Assembly: GCA_043228905.1 (NCBI GenBank)
Contig: JBHGNT010000016.1
Span: forward strand, 12,276,001 to 12,340,000
Direction: 5' to 3'
Length of the DNA: 64,000 nt
DNA from: Azolla caroliniana
Lineage: Eukaryota; Polypodiophyta
Part shown: positions 1 through 11,051 of the stretch, piece after piece
Numbering within the stretch: position 1 is the first letter of the stretch
Layout: every line of letters begins with the position of its first letter
Translations under genes and position numbers: made by a program
The notes under the pieces: model-generated
Seen by the model: only the letters and a program-made list of their open reading frames with translations
Told to the model about the DNA's origin: nothing
Database searches by the model: none

Positions 1-758
1 CGAGCTCAGGCCAGCATAAATGAAAGCACGGAGAAGCTCTGGAGGGAATGGGCACAACAGGCAGCTGAACTACAGATACTCCGAGCTGATGCAGAAAATC
101 GGAAGAAAAACGGAGATGGGTTCTATAAAATGGACGAAGAAAGTATCGTCAACATCCGGGAAGAACTGTCGGAGGATTTCTATGCTCTAGCAGAAGAGCA
201 TCTCAAGGAAATCCGAGGGTTAGTAGAGAGGTTGGATGACGGATAGCTCGAAACCCAACTAGAATTGGAAGGGTACGAGAAGGACCGACTGCGACAGGAA
301 GCCGAGGGACACACAACGCCGATCTCCATTAGTGAGGGCGAGCGACCGGCTGAAGAGGATCCAACCAACAATGCACCCCGACAAGAATTACCCGAGGAAG
401 AACTTCCGGAGCAAGAGCAGGTTGATGCCGGGGATGATGCAGAGTGGAGACAGAGAAGTACCGAATCCGGGGAGGAAAGGACACAACCAGTGGAAACCGG
501 AGAGAGCGATACCGGGAACGGAACGGAGGTGGACCAGGACAGACCCGGACAGGATACAGAAGAAACACCGGTACCACCGGTACAAGCAGAGTCGGAGCAG
601 CAAGAGGCGAAAAGGCAGCCAATCCAATCGGACGTCGGGGACGGCACAGGCGAAACAACACTTGAAACCTCGGAGCGGAGTTTGCCTGATAATTTGGAGG
701 AAGACTGAAGCCGGCTGTGGGTTCGAAGTGCAATGCACTTTCCCACGGGCGTGCCATG
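1..758 (+). pseudogene. C-terminal part of the G1-type downstream (post-integrase) ORF, copy G1c
   Basis: Reading from the window edge, this frame encodes the same C-terminal stretch as the G1a and G1b elements. There is a GFYK-(L/M)-(N/D)-EES block around 118-144, then a helical charged segment, then a long acidic tail ending in LEED at 706-708. An in-frame TAG at 244-246 breaks it. The tail is rich in Glu, Gln, Thr and Pro and has no hydrophobic segment. The three copies diverge strongly in the tail but keep its charge and its end. The element's 5' part lies outside the window. Function of the protein is unknown. Similarity was judged by eye against 26820-27530 and the reverse strand of 46640-47350. 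Confidence 0.7.
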
Positions 759-1128
759 TGTTGGCCGGTCAGAAAAGGCAAATGGGAAAGCAAGGTCGGA
801 TCGGATAAATATAGAAATAGGAATAGAATTATTAGGAGGGACGGATCCGGTAGTTGTAACCGATCCGGATCCGAACCGATTCGGTTTCGGTTAACGGTTG
901 CCTACCGAGCACCGATTGTAATCTGGCCGGATGCCTATAAAAGGATCCGATGTTTTGTAATGAAGGGCGAAGAATTAATATAGTTTTGCTTATGCTGATT
1001 AATCTTGTCTTCGTCTGTGCTTAAGTGTAATTATCATACGCGTGTATTAACATCCTATCCCTACCACCCCTTTGGAGAAGTGTCGGATAGACACCTGTGT
1101 TGAGGCTAGTCCAGCCATACATACAACA
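759..1128 (+). repeat. 3' LTR of the G1-related element (right edge approximate)
   Basis: Starts TGTTGG just after a conserved pre-LTR block (cccac-gggcgtgcc), the same position at which the G1a LTR starts at 27575. A TATA box (TATAAAAGG) lies at 936-944. The U3 part contains several GGATCCGG/CCGATCCGG motifs. The right end is placed at ...ACAACA by motif only, with no second LTR in the window to confirm it. The body is too different from the G1a/G1b LTR to call the same subfamily. Confidence 0.5.
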
Positions 1129-1461
1129 AACACCAACATATTCACACTCACAAAGTAACTAACAGTCTCACAAAACAACATAATGAACATGAAATATTTT
1201 CCATCATAAAAACATGAACATAATTATCTTGTCGAAACATCATAGAGTTCCATTACATAATGTGGATCAAGCAACAACCAATCTGAGGTTTTACTTGTCC
1301 AAATAGATCATAGTAAAACTTCATAAAACCCTAGGAAAATCGCTAACAATCATATCCCACTAATAAGTATTTCGCTCCAATTCAAGAGCACCTTGACCGA
1401 GTAGCTGGTCTTTTCCCCGATCATGGCTCCTTCTTCAGCCTTTTTCTAGCCGGTTGCCCAT
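1129..1461. other. No feature recognised
   Basis: AT-rich sequence without an ORF, repeat or TE motif that I can identify. It lies between the G1c LTR and the last exon of the unknown minus-strand gene, so it may include that gene's 3' UTR. Confidence 0.4.
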
Positions 1462-1876
1462 TTAGCCTTGCTTCTTTGACCCATTGCACAAGTGTGTCCT
1501 CCTCCACAACCTTTCCATCATCTCAGCAGCGGCTTGCAGGTCAGCCGCGTCTTGCACTAGCATTTCCAGTACAGTGGGATATGTTTGGACATTATCAGTA
1601 GTTGGGCTCAGTGGGGTGGAATCAAGGTTTTGGGATTCGAAGAAATGTTGCATCAAGTGTTCAAAAACACTATTGTTGTGAACCTCAGATTTACATGCTT
1701 TTTCCAATATTTCATGGCTTTTCACAGCGTTGCCTAATTCATTACCATCTTCCAAAAGAATAGGGTGGAGCTTATCTAAAGGAGATGTGATAGCAGGACT
1801 CTTACTTTCAGCCATGTTGGCAACTATCTCCTTATCGGTTGCAGCGTCATCAACACCAGACAGCTCATGCGCCCTC
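1462..1876 (-). CDS. Putative terminal exon of an unrecognised spliced gene
   Basis: The minus-strand frame is open from a possible acceptor (GGATTCAG before 1876) to the stop at 1462. It continues upstream of the first Met (1815), which is why I take it as an exon rather than a stand-alone ORF. It encodes about 137 residues that are polar and mostly helical, with an Ala/Glu/Leu-rich segment near the end and a basic C-terminus (KKQG). I recognise no domain. Its phase does not join directly to the exon ending at 4019, so at least one more exon, or a different acceptor, is needed in between. It could also belong to a separate gene or a DNA-transposon protein. Confidence 0.4.
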
Positions 1877-1921
1877 CTGAATCCACAAGATTCTACAACA
1901 ACATGGTCACTAATTAGCTAC

Positions 1922-3545
1922 ATCTGAGCTAACTAGCTATTCTTCTAGACTACGACAATAGCTAATTAGCTACTTCGTTTAGGTATGGTACTAGCTAATT
2001 AGCTACTCAACTAAAGTATGGTACTAGCTAATTATCCACTATAACTAAAGTATGGTACTAGCTAATTAGCTACTACTTAGCTAATTAGTTATTGTACTAA
2101 TTTATGGTAGTAGCTAATTAGCTACCACTTAGCTAATTAGCTATTGTACTAAACTATGATAGTAGCTAATTAGCTACTCAGCTAAAGTATGGTGGTCGCT
2201 AACTAGCTACCATTTAGCTAATTAGCTATTGTACTAAAGTATGGTACTAGCTAATTAGCTCCCACTTATCTAATTAGCTATTGTACTAAACTATGGTAGT
2301 ACCTAATTAGCTAACCGGGAGCTAATTAGCTACTCAACTAACGTATGGTAGTAGCTAATTCGCTACCACTTAGCTAATTAGTTGTTGTACTAAACTATCG
2401 TTGTAGCGAATTCGCTACCACTTACATAATTAACTACTCTGCTAAAGTATGGTAGTAGCTAATTAGCTAAGTGGTAGCTAAATAGCTATTGTACTAAACT
2501 ATGTTAGTAGCTAATTATCTACGACTTAGCTAATTAGCTACTGTACTAAACTATGGTAGTACCTAATTAGCTACCATTTAGCTAATTAGCTATTGTATTA
2601 AACTATGGTAGTTGTTAGTTAGCTAAGTGGTAGCTAATTAGCTACTTAGCTAATGTATGCTTAGATAATTAGCTACTGTACTAAACTATAGTAGTAGCTT
2701 ATTAGCTACCACTTAGCTAATTAGCTACTGTACTAAACTATGGTAGTAGCTAATTAGCTACCACTTAGTTAATTAGCTACTGTACTAAACTATAGTAGTA
2801 GCTAATTAGCTATTGTATTAAAACTATGGTAATAACTTATTAGCTACCACTTAGCTAATTAGCTACTCAACTAACGTATGGTAGTAGCTAATTAGATAAT
2901 GTACTAAACTATGGTAGTAGCTAATTAGCTTCCACTTAGCTAATTAGCTACTCAACTAAAGTATGGTAGTAGCTAATTAGCTACTGTACTAAACTATGAT
3001 AGTAGCTAATTAGCTAATGTACTAAACTATGGTAGTAGCTAATTAGCTACTGTACTAAACTATGATAGTAGCTAATTAGCTAATGTACTAAACTATGGTA
3101 GTAGCTAATTAGCTACTGTACTAAACTATGGTAGTAGCTAATTAGCTAATGTACTAAACTATGGTAGTAGCTAATTAGCTACTAAGCTAAAGTATTGTAG
3201 TAGCTAATTAGCTAACTGGTAGCTCCACTTAGCTAATTAGTTGATCAACTAAACTGTGGTAGTAGATAATTAGCTACTATATTCAACTACGGTAGTAGCT
3301 AATTAGCTACTTAGTTACTCCACTAAACTATGGTAGTAGTTAATTAGCTACCACTTAGCTAATTAGCTACTGTACTAAACTATGGTAGTGGCTAATTGGC
3401 TACCACTTAGCGAATTAGCTACTCAACTAAAGTATGGTAGTAGCTAATTAGCTACCACTTAACTAATTAACTACATGTTAGGTAATTAGATACTACACTA
3501 CAACCATAACAGCTAAATAGTTTCCACACTTTATACAGCTTACCT
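1922..3545. repeat. Palindromic AT-rich minisatellite (TAGCTAATTAGCTA array)
   Basis: Several dozen copies of a 14-bp perfect palindrome, TAGCTAATTAGCTA, are spaced by short linkers (ctgtactaaactatggtag or ccact). The basic unit is about 33 bp, with longer units that contain two palindromes. Between about 2975 and 3190 the linkers alternate (ctactg / ctaatg), giving a 66-bp higher-order repeat. Each palindrome contains TAATTA, the core of many homeodomain sites. The array sits in the presumed long intron between the exons at 4019 and 1876. Isolated units recur at about 5612-5670, outside the main array. Confidence 0.92.
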
Positions 3546-3797
3546 AATTAGCAAAGATGGAACAAACTAGCTACACTATGGTCACAAGCAACAACTTTAC
3601 TTGTGTGTTTTCTCCACTCATCTAGGAGAGTTGAATTACAATCCCCCAAACAGAATGCAACAATGCGACATGCATATTGAAAACAAACGATATGGTATGT
3701 GTGCTAGCATGGTTGTAGGTGAACCAACAGAGTAGCAGATTTGTCCTCTACACGTAACCCACAAGCAATGCAATGTGTTTGAACAGTCAATATATTG

Positions 3798-3875
3798 TTT
3801 CCTGGTTCTCCTTCATTTGGTAAGGGAGCAAGAATGTTCAGGTTCAATTCTTGTCTGCTCCTTACCATCCCCTCC
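3798..3875 (+). repeat. Weak tRNA-derived SINE-like segment
   Basis: GGTTCAATTCT at 3841-3851 matches a pol III B box. The upstream segment around 3803-3823 (ending TTTGGTAAGG) only loosely resembles an A box. It could be a decayed SINE or chance. It lies in the long intron of the unknown gene. Confidence 0.3.
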
Positions 3876-4018
3876 ACAAAATGTAGCTACTTCTTAAGGC
3901 AACTAACTACCTGTTGTTGATGGGAGTATTGTTCCTTTAATGAAGTTGAGAAATTTACCGATTAATTATTTCTTAATGAGGAAGATACAAGAACAAGAAA
4001 CAAGAATCATTAACTTAC

Positions 4019-5198
4019 TTGTAGCTTTTCCAAATTGTAATCAGTGACGGTATTTACATCTAGAAGGTCCAGGTTCTTGGAAAGAACCTGGATCTCTGTC
4101 TGCAGTTGAATTTTCCGTTGGGGATCCAGCGACCCCTCAATTTCAAGTTCATGTTGAGCAACCTATTCCAGATAATGCCTCAGTAGCACATTTTCATGTA
4201 CAAGTTATTTATAACATATTACATACTAGAAAAACAATAGGGACCTGAATCTTATTTCTTATTGTTGTAACTACCAAAGTGACTTTGCTCTCCATCACAA
4301 CAGCCAATGTTGCTTTCTCTAAATCAGTCTTAAAAAACTCCAATGTCTCACCTTTATCATCGACATTGGCTTTCATTGTGTGTCGGTATGGCGTATACTT
4401 GCGGGTTTGTTGGGAGTCGGCAGTTGCATCATCAACTGCCATGCTCCAAAATTTTGCCATTTTTTGTTGCAAGCTCCCCATCTTCCAACATCTTTCTACC
4501 GATGCCTCACCATAAATTGCCCAAGCTACCCTGTACATTTCAGGGTCACGAGATTCCTTCGCTGTTTTGCAATACTCGTATGCAAAAGCTCTGGCAAATG
4601 GAATGGACAACTCGTTGTTGACCGGGATGTCTTGATGTACTTTCTGGTGCAATCTCATGTAGTCATCGTACATGTCTGGTCGTACATGCTTGAGCTTGAC
4701 CTTGCCTTTCACTCTAGGCACTTTATATATTGACATCCACTCTATATCACTAATCAATCTATCTGTTAGAACAATAGGGTCAATACCCTTGAGCGACAAA
4801 CCATATATGTTGTGAAAGTCCTCCTTTGTCTTGCAAAATTTTGCAAAGTTCAGCAAAATTACAACACTTTGAGACAGTAATCAGTTCTTTTCAACATGTA
4901 TTAGAAATCAACCACTTAAAAAATCAGAAACCCTAATCAAAATTTGTCTTCAAAATTGGTGCAAAATTACAACACATTGTGACAGTAATCAGAAATTTGT
5001 AATTAGAAATTTGTAACCAGAAACTTGTAATCTGAAATTTGTCATCAGAAACCCTAAACCACTGAAGGGAAACACAAACCATAATCATCACTAAAGGCAG
5101 AAATCAACAGTACTACGAAATTTTGTCAATCAGAAACACACATGTTGCTACACCCCGATCTTCAAGACATCCTTGTTTGGGATTCCAACAACTTCGCC
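4019..5198 (-). CDS. Unrecognised protein-coding gene, three in-phase internal exons
   Basis: Three exons on the minus strand fit together: 5198-5154 (45 nt), 4829-4245 (585 nt) and 4162-4019 (144 nt). Each length is a multiple of three, each is open, and each is flanked by AG and GT; the last donor is GTAAGT. The upstream donor at 5295 (ATGCAG followed by GTATGT) suggests a further 5' exon in the same phase (about 5295-5365). The large exon encodes about 195 residues with mixed charged/aromatic composition (WAIYGEASVERCW, AFAYEYC) and no motif I can name. The 144-nt exon reads as a short coiled coil (LQTEIQVLSKNLDLL). The consistent phase argues for a real, spliced gene, host or DNA-transposon borne. 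It is not a retroelement polyprotein. Confidence 0.55.
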
Positions 5199-5229
5199 CT
5201 ATTCAATTTTTGGGAAAGATGAATAGGCA

Positions 5230-5295
5230 CCAAAGTTACAAACAGTTATCAGAAAGGAAAAAAAATGTTTTTTTAATATGTAACTGATACATACC
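5230..5295 (-). other. Probable splice donor and 5' exon end of the unknown gene
   Basis: The reverse strand reads ...ATGCAG followed by GTATGT, a strong donor, at 5295/5294. The frame entering it is open back past CCCCCTCAG (about 5365), a plausible acceptor, and is in phase with the exon at 5198-5154. No start codon is visible in this frame, so the gene probably starts further upstream. Confidence 0.4.
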
Positions 5296-5482
5296 TGCAT
5301 GAGGATCGACTTGCTCGTGTGTTGTAGCTCTGAAGGTGCAATGTCGATCTCAGATTTTTTGTGCTGCTGAGGGGGCTTCGTTTGTGTTCATGCTCAGAGT
5401 ACTCCATCTGTTTGGAGTTTGAACTCGAACTCAGGATTATCAAGATTTTGATGACATTCAAGTCGACCTTAGATGATGGCAC

Positions 5483-5687
5483 TATTCCCCATGTTCCACT
5501 ACGTTAGAAACCAAAGTTCAAATATTTGAGTATTCTCATAAATAAAATGACATGTATTTAACTAATAAAACATAAAATTTCGTAAACCATCCTTATGATT
5601 TTCCCACAAAAAACTAGCTAAACAAATAGTTAATTAGCTATGGCCATTTTAGTAGCTAATTAGCTATAATGGTATTTCCACTCGCAT
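5483..5687. other. Spacer with isolated minisatellite units
   Basis: No ORF supported. Around 5612-5670 there are two copies of the AGCTAATTAGCTA palindrome seen in the large array. This puts the same repeat on both sides of the unknown gene and directly beside the G3 relic boundary. Confidence 0.5.
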
Positions 5688-6515
5688 GCGTTTACCCAGT
5701 AGGGTTCGTGGGAACGTCTAGATGTGCATTCATCGTCCACCGAGGATCACAACCCGTATTGGCGAACAATGGGGAATATCCTATAGAAGAATGGGTTGCG
5801 TTGTTGTAAGCAAATTCCGCCAAGTGCAAAAAATCAACCCAATCATCTTGTTAATAGTTGATGAAACAACGAAATATTGCTCCAACGTCTAGTTGGTACA
5901 CTCAGTTTGGCCATTTGTTTCGGGATGATATCCCGAAGAAAGCTTAACTGAAATGTGAAGAAGTTTGAACATGTGCTTCCAAAAGTTTGAGATAAATTGT
6001 GGATCACAATCACTAATAATATCATCTAGCAGACCATGATGCTTAAATACCTCTTGCATAACGAGATCGGCTGCCTCTTGACTAGTAATCAACTTCGTAC
6101 ATGGCAAGAAATGTGCCATTTTGGTAAATCGATCAACCACAGTGAGAATTGCATCAAAACCTTTTGAAACTGGGAGATCAGTAATGTAATCCAAGGATAT
6201 AGACTTCCAAGGATTTTCCGGAATGGGAAGTGGTTGTAGTAAGCCATGCGATCAATGACGAGGACTCTTTGATCGACAACATATATCACAGCTAATACTC
6301 CTCAACAAAATGATGAAGGCGAGGCCACCAATAGCGTTGAGAAATTAATTCTAGAATCTTGCGAACTCCAAAATGACCAACCATTGGTGAGTCATGGCAA
6401 TGTTGTAAAACTTGTAGTCGTACGATCTGGGACGATATGATCCAAAACATCCTTGGCGAAATCATCAGTGGCCATATGATCTCGAATGGAATCAAGAAGA
6501 ATGGAATCTTCAAGA
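5688..6515 (-). pseudogene. G3 integrase (partial, frameshifted)
   Basis: From right to left: an HHCC zinc-binding remnant (HCHDSPMVGHFG near 6400), then the DDE core (MDYITDLPVSKGFDA near 6190; ISDCDPQF near 6000; SGYHPETNGQTE near 5900). A further frame reads on to about 5690 with the WVDFLHLAEFAYNN-type block. Frameshifts separate the pieces. The C-terminal region is missing, so any chromodomain cannot be assessed. Confidence 0.85.
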
Positions 6516-6639
6516 ATTGTTATGGCATTAACTACCATTAATCGTAAGCAATTAGGACCCAAAAGGATTTGTTTTTGATGCTCAAATGCAGGTTCCCCTA
6601 GAAGAAGTTCCATATAAGAGAGCCAAGAAAGAGCATCTG

Positions 6640-7130
6640 CTTTGCCTTGCTGCATCCTAGGGCGATATATGATGATAAAGTCGAAGTGAGTCAAAACTTG
6701 CACCCACCAGGCTTGTCGCCGACTCAAGACTCGAGCATTTTGGAAATAAGTCAGGTTCTTATGATCATTGTAGACAATGATCTTCTGAGAAGAACCTTCT
6801 AGAAAATGTCACCATTGTTGAAACAAATCCACAATTGCAAGAAGCTCTTTGTCATGGATCTCATAGTTGCTCTCTGCAGCTTCAAACTTTCGTGAATGAA
6901 AGGTGACAGGGTGTAGTTGTCCATCATCTCCAGTCTGTGAGAGGACACTCCCTAGTGCAAAATCGGAAGCATCGGCTTCGAGGATGAAGCGTTTTGTTGG
7001 GTCAACATGTGCTAAGATAGGTGCCATTGTAAATGCTCGTTTTAAGCTTTCGAATGTCTCGACTGCATTTGAACTCCATATAAATGGCTGTTTTTTATGT
7101 GTGAGTTGAGTAAGTAGAAGCACAACCTTG
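6640..7130 (-). pseudogene. G3 RNase H (frameshifted)
   Basis: The block at 6809-7123 contains FILEADASDFALGSVL (catalytic Asp region) and ESNYEIHDKELLAI (catalytic Glu), the usual RNase H signature of gypsy elements. A second frame to its left carries the RPRMQQGKADALSWL stretch, the end of RNase H. Together they are one broken domain between RT and integrase. Confidence 0.8.
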
Positions 7131-7217
7131 GAATAATCTTTAATTCATTTTTCGATACAAATTTGCAAACACAAGAAAACATTGCACATCACGTACTGAA
7201 AGGGGCATTTGCCACTC

Positions 7218-8000
7218 TTAAATTTCCTGTACCTTCATGGGGTCCATAGCAATACCATCTGATGATACAACATACCCTAGAAATTCCACTTGATTCTGGC
7301 CAAAACTACACTTTTCTAATTTTGCGTAGAGACCATATTCTCGGAGTTGGCGCAGTACCTGATGAACATGTTCATCATGCTCCTCTTGGGTCTTCGAGTA
7401 GATTAAAATATCATCTAGGTAAATTATAGTGAAGGTATCAAGAAAATCTCGAAAAATATCATTTGCCATATGTTGGGAAACAACAGGTGCATTCATGAGA
7501 CCGAATGGCATCACAATATACTCAAAATGTCCATAGCGAGTGTGAAAAGTTGTCTTCCACTCATCCCCCAAGCGAATCCTAACTAGATTATATGCTCCGC
7601 GAAGGTCCAACTTTGTGAAATATTTTGCACCACTGAGACGTTCCAAAAGATTCGGGATTAACAGTAGAGCATATCTATTCCGGATGTCACTTTGTTTAGC
7701 CCTCGATAATCCACGACCAACCGAAGAGTCTCTTTCTTCTTCTTAACGAAGAAGATAGGTGCACTAGTAGGGGATCTAGAATGAATCCGTTTGCCAGATT
7801 CTCATCAATATATTCCTGCAAAGTCTCTAGCTCTACAGGGGAGAGATTATAAATTGGGCCCCATGGAGGTTCTTTCCCTGGTTGTAAGTCAATAGGGCAG
7901 TCGTATGGCCAATGCTCCGGCAATGTATTGGCGTTCACCTTATCAAAGACATTTGGCATCTCCTTGTATTTCTTTGGTAGTTTAATGTCCGCTTCACGTG
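7218..8000 (-). pseudogene. G3 reverse transcriptase (frameshifted)
   Basis: The frame 7646-7218 holds the RT palm: [33 protein letters not shown] and the catalytic IIYLDDILIYS motif near 7400. The fingers part (WPYDCPIDLQPG, PIYNLSPVELETL) is in another frame around 7750-7930. The catalytic DD pair is preserved, but the frames cannot produce a continuous enzyme. Confidence 0.85.
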
Positions 8001-8295
8001 AAGTGGATGATGGAGTTGCTACTATTGCAAAGACAAACATGGCCTCATTCCCTCTTTCCTCCCGCAATTGTCGTAAAGAGATGGTTGATAACTCTGGGGA
8101 TCTATTATCACATGTAGGAGAGAGGGATGCAAGGTTATTGCTTTTTTCCCGGGTCTCCTCAATTGTTCTTTTCATCCAATCAATCTTCGGGTTATGGAGT
8201 TCAAACCAAGGGAGACCTAGAACTATTGGGTGTTCCAGACTACGAATAATGTTGAAAGAGATTATGCTTGTCAAATCGCCAAGAACTATCCTCAT

Positions 8296-8520
8296 TGGCT
8301 TAGACTCCTCGGCTATATCTCCTGATGCTATGGGACGTCCATCAATGACTCTTACGGCTCCCCTACGGCTACTGGGCTAGGAAGCTTATTCAAGAGGATG
8401 TTTTGTGACAAGGCAAAATTCATGATCCATGAAACAAGAGTTGGCTCCAGAATCTAGGAGGGCAGAGGCTAGGACTCGATGACATGTAAATGTGGTAAGC
8501 TCGACTTGTGCTGAAAAAAC
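8296..8520 (-). pseudogene. G3 aspartic protease
   Basis: The reverse strand around 8440 encodes ALLDSGANSCFMDHEF, with the DSGA active-site motif of retropepsins. The protein then continues into the frame below 8295 (IVLGLPWFELHNPKIDW, the conserved protease C-terminal block). A stop separates the two parts. Confidence 0.75.
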
Positions 8521-8870
8521 TCTACTCACTTGATTTGATGAAATGGAACCACGACTAGGAACTATACATAGCTAGGATGGTCTAGCCAAATGGCTCCTAT
8601 TTTGGTCGGACTTACTCGTTTAACACATCCTCTAATTGGCTCAAGACATTGAATCTATTCTCATGGCATGGACTATGAGGCTTACTTATGTTATTAGAAG
8701 AAACAATGGAACTCGATGTAAGGTTTTCATGGGCACTTACTTGGTATACTTGACGCCTAGGTTTATGTGGACAATTTACAACTATATGTCCTGGACCGCC
8801 ACAATACAGGTAGAGGCGATGTGCTTGACGTCGTTGCTTCTCAGCATCTGATAACGGCCCATGACATTGT
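8521..8870 (-). pseudogene. G3 gag remnant with zinc knuckle
   Basis: The reverse strand near 8760-8850 reads LYLYCGGPGHIVVNCP, a CX2CX4HX4C nucleocapsid knuckle whose first Cys is replaced by Tyr. Stops occur downstream. The right boundary, near 8870, is a direct junction with the G2 reverse transcriptase. Confidence 0.6.
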
Positions 8871-9984
8871 GTTGACCTCCGTAACCGACCCGCAATCGTT
8901 CCTCATTGCGGAGATGGCCTCTACCTTTGCCGGAGACGGTTTCCTACCGTAAGGCCCGCATAGGGGTCCGACCACCAAGATCTCTGACTGCCTGAACGCC
9001 GATTTTTCTCCGGAGAAGGTGAGTTGTGCACTCTCGAGCTTCTGCAGCACCCTCTCGCTGTCGTTGATGTGGTTCACGATGAACCTCCGGCATCTGTCTG
9101 GCCCGACAGTCTCGTCCGCATCTTCCACTGGACGCCCCTTTATCGGGATGTCATCCAAGAATGGCATGGTGCTGTCCGGGATGCAGTCCCTCAGCACCTT
9201 GTTCATTGCGTTCACCATATGCGCCACCGAATTCGTCCCGCCTTGTGGTAGGGTACACATCCGTACTAGGCCGAGAGGAGTTCGCATCGTCGTGATATCC
9301 TTGCTCTCCACGGCTAGCTGGAACTGGTCGTACCCCGAGTATAACTCACCGACCGAATAGATCGACCTTCCAGCGAAGGCCTCCGCGAACTTGTCTATGG
9401 TCGGTCCGATTCCTGCATTACGGATGGTCACCCTGTTGACCGGTTGCAGGTCTTGAATGAAGCGCAACGTGTTGTTCTTCTTCGGCACCGTAAACCACTC
9501 ACCCGATCTCCTCCGGCGAGAACGCGAAGCCTTTCCCATGCCTTCCGAGCATTCTCCGAAAACTGTCCTCCTCTGCCGGTAGTAGAAAGCCACCCCCACC
9601 GACCTTGAGCTCCCATAGCATTATGTCAGTGAACAAGTGCCCTATGCCAACCGGATTCCGTAAACTTGGGTCCGACGCGACCCCTTTTATCCGCTCCTCG
9701 CTGCCCTCCGGCAAGGGTGCCATGACTGGCCTCACCTTCCGGTCCACAATCTTGTCCTTTGTATCCACGCGGGCCGTCCGATCCGACCCGATCCTTTCCC
9801 CGAAGTCCGCGATGACTTGGTACATTCCCATCACACTAACCGGAACGGTCCGGTCTTCTCTAAGGTCTTCACCGATCACCTTTCGCAACTCGCCCAAGGT
9901 GTCGTCAAAAGAGACCGCCTCCATGACGCCACTGATTTCTTCGTCGGGGGAGAGGACTCCACATCCCCTGAGCCGCTCCTCCAC
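8870..9984 (-). pseudogene. G2a reverse transcriptase, with an internal deletion
   Basis: The frame 9984-9499 carries a linker ending FLLPAEEDSFRRML and FSPEEIG. The next frame (9599-8841) begins at EWFTVPKKN and continues through FIQDLQPVN, SGYDQFQLAV, RTPLGLVRMCTLPQGGTN to PFLDDIPIKG. Compared with the second copy at 62692-63294, roughly 60 codons between FFPGEI and QWFTV are missing here, and the reading frame shifts at the scar (about 9513). The catalytic motif is FLDD. The protein stops at the junction with G3. Confidence 0.85.
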
Positions 9985-10124
9985 TCGCTTCCTCTCCCGG
10001 CCGCTGACGCCGGCTAAACTACAACCTCCGTTTTCGGAGAACCAAAACTTCCTACCTACTGTACATGTGTGGGGTTCTTCCGGTACGTCCGGACTACCGC
10101 GGCCCCACGCCTTGATAGCCCTCT

Positions 10125-11040
10125 CTAAAAATCCCCTCGGTGTTCGCCGCCGAGGGTCTCGCGATTCCTCTCATGGTTCGGACGTATGATCATGAATTGG
10201 ACGGAATGCCGACCGTCTTGGCTCTTGACGCACGCGTACGCCGAACCATTGTCCAGCACTTTCGTCTCCATGCGTGCTGCCGTAATGTACGGTTCGCCGA
10301 GAATCACCGGGTGCGAGGATGTTTCCTGCACGAAGAAATGTTGATCTATCTCGATGTCACCGATCTTTACGCGTACATTCGGGCACGCACCATACAGCTC
10401 CTCCGTAGCACGTGTCGCCGCGTGTATCTTCCACCCATGCTTGGTGTTGATAGGCCATTTACCCTTCTTGTAGAAATCCATGGACATCAAGTTGATTTCG
10501 GATCCATGGTCTACCAAGGCCACCACCGGTTCCGGAACGTCGCCGATCCGCACAGGGGTTTCCGTAGTTGCCCTGGCCCAATGCGGCTTCGTGTAGTGGC
10601 TTTCTGCCAACTCGTCTTCTAGCGCCGTGTCTTCTAAGCGCGTAGTCCGCACCTCCACCGGCTTCTCCGGTTCTGGCTCCGTCGAGAGCCTCTTCCACTT
10701 CACCAAGTCTACGATGGAGTCGTGGAACTCCCTCTTGGCGATTCCCAACACCTCCTGCAACGACAATTCCACTTTACTGTCGAGGATCCACTCTTCAAGG
10801 ACCTTTCGTAGGTCCATTGCTCTCTCGATTTCGGTGCTCAACCGAAACCCCGCCTGCTTCTTCCCATCCGGTGCGCCTGGGTTGTCGGCACCGGTCGGTT
10901 TCGGTCCGAACCGGGTCTCGTACCTCTGCGGGGGACCGACCCCTCTTGCCTTTCCTACCCATTTGTCTTCCACCAGAACCTCGTAGTTCTGGCAAGCGGT
11001 TTCTACGAAGCCCGTTTTCTCTTTGACCGGATCGTCCCAT
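10125..11040 (-). pseudogene. G2a protease region
   Basis: An open frame of about 280 residues contains PVVALVDHGSEINLMSMDF near 10510. This has the position and context of a retropepsin active site but reads D-H-G rather than D-T/S-G. It is followed by the HPVILGEPYI block typical of the protease C-terminal part. The upstream portion is charged and joins a gag-pol linker. D-H-G is unlikely to be a single mutation, because the surrounding residues look conserved. Confidence 0.65.
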
Positions 11041-11051
11041 CCGGTGACCTC

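Larger units (their letters stand above)
5688..8870 (-). mobile_element. G3: degraded Ty3/gypsy element (chromovirus-like pol), no LTRs seen
   Basis: Minus-strand relic with gag zinc knuckle, protease, reverse transcriptase, RNase H and integrase in the standard Ty3/gypsy order. It is broken by many stops and frameshifts. The left end stops in the integrase C-terminal part near 5688; the right end stops in gag near 8870, where G2 sequence begins. Both LTRs are absent from the window. The integrase core has the HHGL...D...SSGYHPE...GQTE pattern of chromovirus-type elements, but no chromodomain remains. Confidence 0.85.

Noticed and set aside
1922-3545. CRISPR-like array of short palindromic repeats
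   Set aside because: Linkers are themselves repeated, not unique spacers; the DNA is plant nuclear sequence and no cas genes exist. It is a minisatellite.
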